64,000 bases of DNA from Polyangiaceae bacterium (GTDB taxonomy: Bacteria; Myxococcota_A; Polyangia; Polyangiales; Polyangiaceae), in assembly GCA_020846005.1 (NCBI GenBank), contig JADLEQ010000042.1, positions 1 to 64,000 of the forward strand, written 5' to 3'. The position numbers were made by a program, and so were the translations under genes. Each line of letters opens with the position of its first letter. Position 1 is the first letter of the stretch. The notes beneath the pieces were generated by a model. It saw only the letters and a list, made by a program, of their open reading frames with translations. It ran no database searches and had not been told where the DNA came from. Shown in pieces: positions 27,801 to 34,899 of this stretch.

Positions 27801-28425
27801 GCCGCTGGCGCAGCCGCTCGAGGACGCGGGGCGGCGAGTTGTCGTCGGTGGCGACGCCCAGATCCGCCAACAGGCGCGCCAGCCACTCCCAACGCGCCGC
27901 GCCTGCCGGATCGCGAGCCCACGCCAGCGCGTCCCACGGGCGATCGTGCATCGAGCGGTCGAGCGCGGCCGCGACCTGCTGCGCGAACAGCAGCTCCCGC
28001 GGGCCTACGGGGCGGCCCGCCTCCGCGGCCCCCTCCAGGGCGAGGTAGCGTGTCACGTGCGCGAAGGCGGGCTCGGCGGCCCGTGCGCGCAGCCGCGGGA
28101 TCACCCCGAACACGAGCTGCCCCGGATCGAAGGACGCGCCGCTGGGAGCCGCGCCCCGCTCCCAGAACGGCTCCCCGGGCGGCGCTCCGGCCAACCACCA
28201 CGCGGCGGCGCCGCGGAGCGCGTCGCGCGGGAACGGGAACGCGAGCGCGGACGCGACGCCGAGGCGGGTCGCGAGCTCGTGACGGAGATACCGCTCCATC
28301 CCGCGGCTCCCCACGACGACGGGCACTCGCTCGAAGGGGTCGAGCGGGATCCGCCGCGCGACCTCGCGCCCGAGCGCCTCGACGAGGCGCTCGACGCGGT
28401 TGCTCCGGTGGAGGTGGATCGGCAT
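24877..28425 (-). CDS. recC: Exodeoxyribonuclease V gamma subunit (RecC)
   Basis: This 1,182-residue protein begins with the RecC signature MPIHLHRSNRVERLVEALG and contains RVPVVVGSRGMERYLRHELA, family blocks LHVFGLSTLGP and DVLVMTPRVDEHAPLL, and RVIALLGMNTRDFPR further on. RecC has decayed helicase and nuclease folds and recognises Chi while splitting the duplex. It is the first gene of the recCBD operon. There is no ptrA between recC and recB, unlike in E. coli. The ATG has no obvious Shine-Dalgarno. The 142-nt gap to the membrane-protein gene upstream on the same strand may hold the promoter. Confidence 0.94.
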   Translation of the reverse strand: MPIHLHRSNRVERLVEALGREVARRIPLDPFERVPVVVGSRGMERYLRHELATRLGVASALAFPFPRDALRGAAAWWLAGAPPGEPFWERGAAPSGASFDPGQLVFGVIPRLRARAAEPAFAHVTRYLALEGAAEAGRPVGPRELLFAQQVAAALDRSMHDRPWDALAWARDPAGAARWEWLARLLADLGVATDDNSPPRVLERLRQRQSAVATAGAGPAGAPAALHVFGLSTLGPGDRAGLAALAPALDLHLYLLAPTQEWIVDSRSRDEYRRAVRAARAPGDLERVELEQRHANPLLAGLAAPSRDVQSWLEETGYVGDDTPFDDPAPAPAEARLLARLQSWVLSASSVPDAGAPWGLDDSLAFHSTYGALRQCEVLRDELLRLFADDPTLEPRDVLVMTPRVDEHAPLLAGVLARRGLAVGPEPSGAEAGPAERPSAELAHLPAIPTHVADLGLTRTNPMAEALLAMLELGGERLTATRVAALWSLAPVRERFEIAESELGALEALVAESGLRWGVDATDRGQAGQPPRDQNTLRFAAERVALGVVMPDAGAPAVIATEGGDLGPAVPLEIEGRDATASAGKLLALLRAVAALRPSLAGPHPLAEWRRRLVHALDTLAAPRPSLAWQRADVVGELDTMVEHGRALGAVGVERAALLRALAGRFELRQRGDRPLTGAVTVCALQPMRSVPFRVIALLGMNTRDFPRGTPPPAWSPFAEPRAGEHDARSTDRHLLLEALLSARERLLVLWSGRDERQGTARAAAVPVEELLETLGALTGSPRGALVVEHPLQPWSEGSFTEPARSHDAALAAAARARRERDRAGESPAPAGLLRCRRELLPEEEQPLRVLRVHDLVNALYRPQRLFLRDRLGVQLEHRDVTLEDREPLDWTARSLGNELAERVVQRARAGLGVGAAGEARAWQARLAGEGALPVSARCRGHLDRHVAVAAALLAEARGEGPASDLPQDLEWTSAGGLRLVGRLADVRVVGDARCAQWLSAWRESDYARLDAYTHLLVARACGRDVAAARIVAVAGDQSRRVKVTTIRLVPADEADPRAALEGLLALVARARRTPLPLFAKSSRAVAETLRQWRCPAPGSDPSSATAPPLELGPERRAQLAASASGAWRGGPNADSSGDLASPWVAALFGDWTPAEHLDWEPGGFLDLAWRVWGRPCTGVVK

Positions 28426-28567
28426 GTCGCTGCGCTCGGTGTTCGCTCGGTGCCCGCTCGCCGCTGGCGCGGCGCCCGCCCGGCGCCACCCGCGACGCAG
28501 GGTCTACGTCGGTCGGGCGAGGGTCGCAACGCCCCACCGCACCGAGCACGGACGAGCTACGTCCGCC

Positions 28568-29149
28568 TCACGCGCCCGCCGCCGCGTCGGTCGAACGCCT
28601 CGGGGCCGGCAGGTCGGGGTCGATCCCGACCGGCGCGCCGCGCGCCGCGCAGAGCGCCCAGTACAAGACGCTCAGCGCGCCCAACGCGAGGCCGACCACG
28701 ACCCCGGCGTCGACGATCCCTCGCCACGGCTGCGGGACGCGCCGGAGGAGCAGGACGAACCCCGCGACCATGAAGACGATGCCCCACGCGACGGCCAGCC
28801 CGCGGCGCGAGGCGTGGAACCAGGACATGCAGAACGCGGGGGCCAGCGCCACGTGCAGCGCGCGCGGGTGGCGGGCGAGGTGGAGCGCGCGCGCGACGAC
28901 CCGTGGCGAGAACCGCTTGTGAAATCCCTTGTAGCCCTCCGTGTACGCGCTGAAGAGGACCCACGTGACCAGCGCGACCAGCTGCGCGTCGCTCAGCGTG
29001 TGCCGCTCGATCGCGTCTCGAGCCAGCGGGGCCAGCCGCGCGATCGCCTGCCCGAGCAGCGCGAGCACGCCGCCCACGCCCCACACGATGGCGACCCACC
29101 GGAGGGGGCGCGGGGCGGGAAGCTCGAGGGGGAGCCCGGCGGAGGTCAC
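28568..29149 (-). CDS. Conserved multi-pass membrane protein of unknown function
   Basis: This 193-residue protein has four or five hydrophobic segments (WVAIVWGVGGVLALLGQAI, LVALVTWVLFSAYTEGYKG, GLAVAWGIVFMVAGFVLLL, GVVVGLALGALSVLYWALCAA). A striking polar stretch between segments 2 and 3 (YTEGYKGFHKRFSPRVVAR) is probably a conserved cytoplasmic loop. I do not recognise a named family. The start is the GTG at 29149. It lies upstream of recC on the same strand, and a functional link is not evident. Confidence 0.75.
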   Translation of the reverse strand: MTSAGLPLELPAPRPLRWVAIVWGVGGVLALLGQAIARLAPLARDAIERHTLSDAQLVALVTWVLFSAYTEGYKGFHKRFSPRVVARALHLARHPRALHVALAPAFCMSWFHASRRGLAVAWGIVFMVAGFVLLLRRVPQPWRGIVDAGVVVGLALGALSVLYWALCAARGAPVGIDPDLPAPRRSTDAAAGA

Positions 29150-29283
29150 CGGCGCGTTCTAGCGCCGGGCGCCGCCCGCGCGCTCGTGGATCGCGCGGAA
29201 CGGTCTGCCGGCCCGCCCGGGCCTGGCGTCGCCGGACGGAGTGCCGGTAGGCTCGCGTCGGCCCCCAGCAGCCGGAGACACCG

Positions 29284-30429
29284 ATGGATCGCACCTTGTA
29301 CCGCGAGGAGCATGAGACCTACCGCCGGACGGTGCGCGCGTTCGTGGAGCGCGAGGTGGTGCCGCACCAGCGGCGCTGGGCGGAGGCCGGGGCCGTCGAC
29401 CGCGACGCGTGGCGAAAGGCGGGCGCGTCCGGGCTGCTCTGCCCCTGGCTCGAGGCCGAGCTCGGCGGGGGCGGCGGCGACTTCCTCTGTTCCGCGGTGG
29501 TGATCGAGGAGCTCGGCCGCGCCTACGAGTCGGGCTTCGCAATGTCGCTCCACTCGGACGTGGTGGTGCCGTACCTGCATGAGTTCGGTGACGCCGCCCA
29601 GCGCGCGCGCTGGCTCCCCGGCTGCGCGAGCGGCGATCTCGTGACCGCGATCGCGATGACGGAGCCCGGCACCGGCTCGGACCTCGCCGGGATCCGCACG
29701 ACGGCGCGCCGGGACGGGACCGACTACGTGCTGGACGGCAGCAAGACGTTCATCTCCAACGGCATCCTTTGTGATCTCTGCATCGTGGCGGCGAAGACGG
29801 ATCTCGACCCGGCGAACGCCCACTCCGCGGTGTCGCTGTTCGTCGTGGAGGCGGGCACGCCGGGCTTCGTGAAGGGGCGCAAGCTGGAGAAGATCGGCCT
29901 CTTCGCCCAGGACACCTCCGAGCTGCACTTCGAGGGCTGCCGGGTGCCGGAGGAGAACCGCCTGGGCGCCGAGGGCGCGGGCTTCTACATGCTGATGAAG
30001 AAGCTCGCGCAGGAGCGGCTCGTGGTCGCGCTCGGTGCGCAGGCGGCTGCCGAGCAGGTGTTGGCCGACACGATCGCCTACGTGAAGGAGCGCCAGGCCT
30101 TCGGCAAGCCGCTCGCCTCGTTCCAGAACACGAAGTTCGTCCTCGCCGAGTGCGCGACGAAGGTCGAGGTGGGCCGCGCCTTCCTCGACACGCTGACCCG
30201 CGCCCACGCGGGCGGCCAGAACCTGCCCAAGGAGTGCAGCATGGCGAAGCTCTGGCAGACGGACATGCTGGGCGAGGTGGTCGACGCCTGCCTCCAGCTC
30301 TTCGGCGGCTACGGCTACATGTTGGAGTACCCCATCTCCCGAGCGTACGTCGACGCGCGCGTCCAGCGCATCTTCGCTGGCACGAACGAGATCATGAAGG
30401 TGATCATCGCGAAGCAGCTCGGCCTCTGA
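29284..30429 (+). CDS. Acyl-CoA dehydrogenase, long-chain (LCAD/ACADL) type
   Basis: This 381-residue FAD enzyme catalyses alpha,beta-dehydrogenation of acyl-CoA in fatty-acid oxidation. It shows the N-terminal helical domain, the middle-domain signature IAMTEPGTGSDLAGIRT, and the C-terminal blocks ERQAFGKPLASFQNTKF and LFGGYGYMLEYPISRAYVDARVQ followed by FAGTNEIMK. In MCAD/SCAD the catalytic Glu directly precedes GTNE; here that position is Ala, as in LCAD and isovaleryl-CoA dehydrogenases, where the base sits on an earlier helix (near ECATKVEVGRAF). Chain length specificity is not certain. The Shine-Dalgarno GGAG lies 9 nt before the ATG. It appears monocistronic, followed by a hairpin. Confidence 0.93.
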   Translation: MDRTLYREEHETYRRTVRAFVEREVVPHQRRWAEAGAVDRDAWRKAGASGLLCPWLEAELGGGGGDFLCSAVVIEELGRAYESGFAMSLHSDVVVPYLHEFGDAAQRARWLPGCASGDLVTAIAMTEPGTGSDLAGIRTTARRDGTDYVLDGSKTFISNGILCDLCIVAAKTDLDPANAHSAVSLFVVEAGTPGFVKGRKLEKIGLFAQDTSELHFEGCRVPEENRLGAEGAGFYMLMKKLAQERLVVALGAQAAAEQVLADTIAYVKERQAFGKPLASFQNTKFVLAECATKVEVGRAFLDTLTRAHAGGQNLPKECSMAKLWQTDMLGEVVDACLQLFGGYGYMLEYPISRAYVDARVQRIFAGTNEIMKVIIAKQLGL

Positions 30430-30430
30430 T

Positions 30431-30456
30431 TCGGCCGCGGGCGCGCGCGCGGCCGA
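30431..30456 (+). terminator. Hairpin after acyl-CoA dehydrogenase gene
   Basis: TCGGCCGCG (30431-30439) and CGCGGCCGA (30448-30456) form a perfect 9-bp stem with an 8-nt loop, starting 2 nt after the stop codon. No T tract follows, as is common for GC-rich genomes. Between convergent genes it could serve both strands. Confidence 0.5.
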
Positions 30457-30533
30457 GCCCCGAGCGGCCGAGGATCCGCGCGACGCTCCGACCACGATCC
30501 ACGCCCGCGGCGCGGATCCTGCGAGGCGGCGGC

Positions 30534-30875
30534 TCAGCGCCTGGCCCGCGAGGCCCGCGGCCTCTTCGCCTTCGGCTCCGGCAGCGCGTCGCAGGTAGCG
30601 CGGACGAGGGTGGCGAGCCACTCGCGGTCGTCGAGGCCCTCGTCAATCAAGAAGTGCGGCCTCGCGCCCGGAAACGGCGCAGCCTCGACGGGGCGCCCGA
30701 TCAGCGCGCGCCCCGCCTCCGTGGGCTTCACGAAGAGCTGGTCGTCGCAGATCAGCGCGACGACCTTCCCGTCGCAGTAGACCGCGGCCTCGCCGAACAT
30801 CCTGCGGAAGGTGATGTGCCCCGCCCCGCCGAGTTGGTCGCACGCGTACTGGATGAAGTCGAGCCTGGACGCCAT
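30534..30875 (-). CDS. TfoX N-terminal domain protein
   Basis: This 113-residue protein matches the TfoX_N fold along its length (LDFIQYACDQLGGAGHITFRRMFGEAAVYCDGKVVALICDDQLFVKPT), with RRMFGE and the short beta strands of the family, followed by a basic tail (KAKRPRASRARR). TfoX/Sxy regulates competence in gamma-proteobacteria, but stand-alone TfoX_N proteins in other phyla have no established role. The Shine-Dalgarno GGAG lies before the ATG at 30875. Confidence 0.85.
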   Translation of the reverse strand: MASRLDFIQYACDQLGGAGHITFRRMFGEAAVYCDGKVVALICDDQLFVKPTEAGRALIGRPVEAAPFPGARPHFLIDEGLDDREWLATLVRATCDALPEPKAKRPRASRARR

Positions 30876-31553
30876 GGTGCTCCGCCTCGACTACTCTCAC
30901 CTGCCGGCGGGCGCAGCGGACCGGAGACGAGGCCGTGCGCGCGCCGGCTGGTTGGTGGCGCTGCCCGCCGACTCGGTGATGGGTTTCTCGCCGGAGAGCG
31001 CCCTACGCGCGCGCCGATCGTCGCCGAGGAGCGCGCCGCCCGTCCCGTTGCCGGCAGTCGGGCCCCCCCGGGCCGGTGCGGCCCGGTGATCCCGCTGCCA
31101 GCGGGCCCCTACGGTCGCGGTGGGCTCAGGCGTGCCGCGGCGCTGGGGTCGGCCTGGCGCAGGAGGGCCTCCCCGACGCCATCTCGACCGAAGCCTGCCT
31201 GTTCGGATGGCAGGCGTCGCTCGCGCTCTCGACGCTGCTGGTCGAGGCAGAAACTCGGCGGTCGCTCGGCGGCCATCGCGGACGAGCGCGGGGAGCATGC
31301 CGTCGACCCCGGCGAGCTGGTCGTCGCTCGGGCGGCCGAGCAGGACTCCCGGCCCTGGACCCGGCGCTGCGCGCGATCGAAGCGCGGCGCCTCCCTCAGG
31401 TCGGTTCTATTCGTGGGCAGCACTCGGACCGCGCTCCGGCGCCGTGTACTCCTGGACTCGGTGGGGTCGGACAGCTCGAGTGCCCTGCGCGCCCGAGCTC
31501 GCGCGCCCGCCTCGCTTGCAGCGGGCACGAGCGCGGGCGAAGATCCCACGGCG
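30876..31553. other. 678-nt stretch without a supportable gene
   Basis: Several frames are open here, but none gives a recognisable protein, a signal peptide or a good Shine-Dalgarno, and codon periodicity is weaker than in neighbouring genes. The segment leads into an accessory antitoxin-like/nucleotidyltransferase pair. It may be eroded coding sequence, but I could not trace any specific ancestor. Confidence 0.5.
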
Positions 31554-31787
31554 ATGGATCGCGTCCTACGGGTCGTTTCCAGCTTCGCCGAAGCGGATCA
31601 GGTTGACCGCGAGGATCTCGCACGGTTGTCCCTCGAGGAGCGCATCTCACAAGTGGCCGAGCTGCGGAGGATATGGTTCGGTGAAAGTACGATTCGCTCC
31701 CGATTGGTCCGAGTTCGTGACCTTACTCCTGACGCACCGGGTGCGGTTCGTCCTCGTCGGCGGGCACGCGTTCGCCGGGCACGCTGA
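31554..31787 (+). CDS. Small antitoxin-like protein preceding a nucleotidyltransferase
   Basis: This 77-residue protein (MDRVLRVVSSFAEADQVDRE, LSLEERISQVAELRRIW, RLVRVRDL) resembles short proteins often encoded directly upstream of AbiEii/DUF6036-type nucleotidyltransferases. Those carry a basic-hydrophobic start, an FxEAxxxDR motif, an LxxEERxxxxxxLR motif and a terminal RLxRVxxL. I know this family only as a recurring neighbour and do not assign a function beyond likely partner or antitoxin. Its 3' third overlaps the downstream gene by 107 nt in another reading frame. The last 12 residues (Arg/Pro-rich) are probably not conserved. The Shine-Dalgarno is weak. Confidence 0.55.
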   Translation: MDRVLRVVSSFAEADQVDREDLARLSLEERISQVAELRRIWFGESTIRSRLVRVRDLTPDAPGAVRPRRRARVRRAR

Positions 31788-32223
31788 GCCGCGACTGACC
31801 GAAGATCTCGACCTCTTCGTCGACCCGACGCTGGCCAACGGGGCGCGTCTCCGGCGCGCGCTCGTGGAGTTCGGGTTCGGCGAACGAGCCCCCTCGGCGG
31901 AAGCCCTCGCCGTGCCCGGAAAGATCTGGATGCTCGGGAGAAAGCCCTGGCGGATCGACGTGCTCACCGCGATCGACGGCGTCACGTTTCGAGATGCTTG
32001 GCGCGGGCGGGTGCATGCCGACTTCGACGCCGGGGCGCTGCCCGTCCTCGGACTGGAGGAGCTCATCCGAAACAAGCGCGCGGCTGGCCGTCCCAAGGAC
32101 CTCGCCGACGTTGTCAGGCTCGAGCAGGTGGCGGCAGATCGTCGCGCGAAGCGGAGCGCGCGACCGGGGAAGGTTCCCCGCGCGCTGCCCGCCGGCTCCA
32201 GGCGGCGCAGGCGACCTCTCTAG
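31681..32223 (+). CDS. AbiEii/DUF6036-like nucleotidyltransferase
   Basis: This 180-residue protein has the minimal nucleotidyltransferase core: helix SEFVTLLLTHRVRFVLVGGHA, then AEPRLTEDLDLFVDP with the two metal-binding Asp residues (the GG...DxD pattern), KIWMLGRKPWRIDVLTAIDG with a third acidic residue, and a helical VLGLEELIRNKRAAGRPKDLADV that is diagnostic of this group. The start GTG at 31681 has a strong GGAGG Shine-Dalgarno 10 nt upstream. The last 30 residues are Arg/Pro-rich and probably disordered. Families of this type act as toxins or RNA/protein modifiers in toxin-antitoxin and abortive-infection systems. The small partner overlaps its 5' end. The role here is inferred. Confidence 0.8.
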   Translation: MKVRFAPDWSEFVTLLLTHRVRFVLVGGHAFAGHAEPRLTEDLDLFVDPTLANGARLRRALVEFGFGERAPSAEALAVPGKIWMLGRKPWRIDVLTAIDGVTFRDAWRGRVHADFDAGALPVLGLEELIRNKRAAGRPKDLADVVRLEQVAADRRAKRSARPGKVPRALPAGSRRRRRPL

Positions 32224-32839
32224 CGCTGCTCCCCACGATCCCCGCGCCATGACGTCCTCGTCTTCGGGGGCGAGCCGTGTCGTGCGAGACGCTCGGCGTC
32301 CTGGTGGCGCCGGCGGCCAGCGCCGTCGCCTGGGCGCGCTCATCGAGGACGGCGGCGTCGCGATCGCGCGCCGAGCTCCGGTGACCGCGCAGGCCTCCTG
32401 GCCCTCGACCCGGTGCCACGCGCGGACGAAGCGCGGCGCTCCTGTGAGATCCGTCCGACGGTCGACGACCGCGCGCTACCTGCACGCGGACGACGGCGAT
32501 CTCCGCGCCGCCGCCGGCGCGTTTTCGCGGCCCGCGACAGCGAGGAAGGGATGACGCGTCCGCGATCGGTTCGGGAACCCGGGCGGAACCGCGTCACGCG
32601 CTCGATCGACCCGTCGCTCGTCCTGCGCCGCTCTCCTCCGAATCAGGTCGGGGCGAGAGCCTCGGACGGTGCCCCCGCGCCCGCCCCCGCGCTCGCGCCC
32701 GCGCTCGCGCCCGCCCCCGCGCCCGCGCCCGCCCCCGAAACCCAAGCCCCCGCTGTGACCTCGGGTCCATCCCCCGCGCGACCGCCCCGCCGCCCGCCCG
32801 ATCGGCGCGGGCCCTCTCCGCGGTCGCCCGAGGTGTCGC
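32224..32839. other. 616-nt stretch without a supportable gene
   Basis: No convincing frame is present. Open frames are Arg/Pro-rich shadows without starts or motifs. It contains a CCCGCG-type simple repeat (32671-32737) and, at its right end, the leader of the coiled-coil membrane-protein gene with a GAGGTG ribosome-binding site. Confidence 0.5.
32671..32737. repeat. Simple C/G repeat, 6- and 12-bp units
   Basis: About eleven hexamers of the type cccgcg, cccgcc and gctcgc run in tandem (67 bp). In one frame they would encode alternating Ala-Pro, but no gene is supported there, so it is treated as an intergenic microsatellite-like tract. Confidence 0.75.
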
Positions 32840-33592
32840 ATGTCCGACCGGATGGATGGGTCTTCCGCGTTCTCGCTCCAGGGGCTGCTCCAGATCGAGG
32901 AGGAGCGCGTCGAGGAGGAGCGTCGCCGCGCGATCCAGCGCGAGACGGCGGCCGCCGCCGCGGGCGTCGAGCGCGAGCGGTTGCTGAAGGAGCGGTGGAC
33001 CGCGGAGCGCGCGGCGCGGGCGGAGCAGCACCGCCTCGAGGAGCTCCGGCTCCAAGAGGAGGCAGCGCGTCGCGAGGGCGTCCGGCAAGCGGAGGAGGAG
33101 GCGCGCCGCGTCGAGGCCGCGGTCGCCGCGCGTCTCGAGCTCGTCGCACAGCAGCAGCGCCACGCGACGGAGCTCGCGGCGGCCGCGCGGGGCGAGGACC
33201 GCCGGCAGGCGCGGCTCGTCAGCGTCGTGGCCGGCGGCTTGGCGATCGCTGCGGTGCTGGGCTCGATCCTCCACCACGGGCTCGTGGTCGCGCCGGATCG
33301 CGATCGGGAGCGCGCTGAGGCGCGCGCCACGCTCGGGAGTGCGACGGCGCGCGCCGACCGCGCCGAGGCCTCAGCGGCGCGCGAGGGCGCCGCCGCGCGC
33401 GCGCTCGCCGAGGATCTCTCTCGCGCGCGGCGAGAGCGCGACGAGGCGAGGCGCGAGCGGGACGCCGCGAAGCGCTCCGGTGCGCCCGCGGCGCGCGCGG
33501 CCGGGCCTGCGGGCGGCGGGGCGCGCGTGCCGCGGCCCGCGCCCTGCACACCGGGCGCGGAGAACGATCCGCTCGACCCCTGCCTCCGCTGA
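32840..33592 (+). CDS. Coiled-coil, single-pass membrane protein
   Basis: This 250-residue protein begins with MSDRMDGSSAFSLQGLLQIEEERVEEE, followed by a long highly charged coiled coil (Glu/Arg/Ala/Gln heptads, about residues 18-120). One transmembrane helix follows (LVSVVAGGLAIAAVLGSILHHGLVV, about 130-155), then a second charged coiled coil (to about 215) and a Pro/Gly-rich tail containing two Cys (PCTPGAENDPLDPC). The GAGGTG Shine-Dalgarno sits before the ATG. Family unknown to me; it could be a scaffold or a signalling adaptor. The stop lies 13 nt from the stop of the convergent kinase-like gene. Confidence 0.75.
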   Translation: MSDRMDGSSAFSLQGLLQIEEERVEEERRRAIQRETAAAAAGVERERLLKERWTAERAARAEQHRLEELRLQEEAARREGVRQAEEEARRVEAAVAARLELVAQQQRHATELAAAARGEDRRQARLVSVVAGGLAIAAVLGSILHHGLVVAPDRDRERAEARATLGSATARADRAEASAAREGAAARALAEDLSRARRERDEARRERDAAKRSGAPAARAAGPAGGGARVPRPAPCTPGAENDPLDPCLR

Positions 33593-33605
33593 GCGCGCGC
33601 CGCGG

Positions 33606-34838
33606 TCAGTCGCCCGGAGGCCGGGCCGCCGAGGCGGGCGCGCCGTCCGCGGCGCTGCCCACCTCGAGCGCTGCAGCCGCGTCCGCCGCGCTCGACGCGG
33701 GGCGTGCCCCCGCCTCCAGCCGGCACGCCGTGAGGTGCTCGAGGACGAGCGCGACCCGGCGATCGAGCGCCTCGAGGTGCGCCGCATCGAGCACGGGCGC
33801 CAGCGGGTCGCGCGCGAGCGAACGTCCGAGGCGCGCGCCGAGGCGCGCGTTCTTCGGTGCGGACGGTCCGACGCGCTCCAGCGCGGCGAGCGTGGTCTCG
33901 CGGGCGAGGCAGCTCGCGCGCAGCCGTGAGAGCGCGGGGCGCGGCGCGACCTCGCGCGTCGTCATGAAGCCGGCCGCGTTGTCCAGGAAGACGAGCGGAC
34001 CGCCCTTCCCGAGCGACAGCACGTTCCCCCCCGACCACCGATCGCCGTTGTCGAGCAGCGCGTCGAACAGGAGCAGGTCGGCGAGTTCGAGCCGCCGCTC
34101 CGGGGCGAGCGTCGGGTCGTGGGCCCAGTCGCGTGGCGGCGCCGCGTCGGCCAGCGGCCGTGCGTGCCAGGCGATCATAGCCCCGGCCACCTCGCCGCTG
34201 GTGTCGCGCACCTCGGCGTCGAAGCGCGCGAGCTCTTCGGGCGAGGTGCCCGTGGCGACCAGATGCTCCCTTACCGCCGCGCGCGGGAGGCGCCTGCCGA
34301 CGACGACCGCGGTCCGACGCAGCCCGAGCAGGCGGTCGAGGTGGTAGGCGGCGATCTCGGCCCGGTGGTTCGACGCCCCGTGCGACTGCGCCGGCTTCCA
34401 CACCGCGCGCGCGCCGTCCTCGAAGCGGACGAGCAGCGTGATCGTGGCGCCGCCTCGGTTGCGGCGGAGCGAGGCGATCCGAGCGGCCGCCAGCCGCGTC
34501 GCCCACGCTCGATCGAGCGTCACGTCGACGGGGCCCGGCGGCTCGATCGGCGCGGCGCTCGGCAGCTTCGCGAGCAGCGCGCTGGGCACGGGCGCAGCCT
34601 CGAAGGCGGCCGGGGGCGCCCGGGGCGGCGGCGCGCTGCCGGCGGTCGCCACCGATGCGTCCGCACCGGGAGCGGCGGTCGTCGCGGCGCTCGTCGCGCC
34701 GAGCACGCTCGCCGGAGGCGGCGGCTCGGACCGGCCAGGAGCGTCGCCGGTGCGCGCCCGCTCGTCGACGCACGCCATCGCGACGCTGAGCCCGCAGAGC
34801 GTCGCGATGGCGAGGGCGAGCCGGTCGGGTCGGGCCAT
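33606..34838 (-). CDS. Secreted lipoprotein kinase candidate, FAM20/four-jointed/HipA-like fold
   Basis: This is a 410-residue protein with a signal peptide and possible lipobox (LSVAMAC), a Pro/Ala linker to about residue 95, then a kinase-like domain. Visible elements are a beta strand and Lys (RAVWKPAQ, Lys148), a helix with Glu (NHRAEIAAYHLDRLLGL), a catalytic-loop-like block FDALLDNGDRWSGGNVL (Asp266 in DR, Asn272) and a metal-binding-like FLDNAAGF (Asp286). This order and spacing are those of the FAM20/four-jointed and HipA protein-kinase branch. The export signal would place it outside the cytoplasm. Substrate and activity are unproven; the assignment rests on motif order. It is divergent from the deacetylase gene. 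Confidence 0.7.
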   Translation of the reverse strand: MARPDRLALAIATLCGLSVAMACVDERARTGDAPGRSEPPPPASVLGATSAATTAAPGADASVATAGSAPPPRAPPAAFEAAPVPSALLAKLPSAAPIEPPGPVDVTLDRAWATRLAAARIASLRRNRGGATITLLVRFEDGARAVWKPAQSHGASNHRAEIAAYHLDRLLGLRRTAVVVGRRLPRAAVREHLVATGTSPEELARFDAEVRDTSGEVAGAMIAWHARPLADAAPPRDWAHDPTLAPERRLELADLLLFDALLDNGDRWSGGNVLSLGKGGPLVFLDNAAGFMTTREVAPRPALSRLRASCLARETTLAALERVGPSAPKNARLGARLGRSLARDPLAPVLDAAHLEALDRRVALVLEHLTACRLEAGARPASSAADAAAALEVGSAADGAPASAARPPGD

Positions 34839-34899
34839 GGGACGCGGAGGATACCCGCGGCGCGCGGCGGGCCGTGCCTGGCGCTACCCTCGCGCTCGC

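Noticed and set aside
31109-31549. A 146-codon minus-strand frame upstream of the nucleotidyltransferase pair
   Set aside because: Arg/Ser-rich composition, no motif, no ribosome-binding site and weak codon periodicity.
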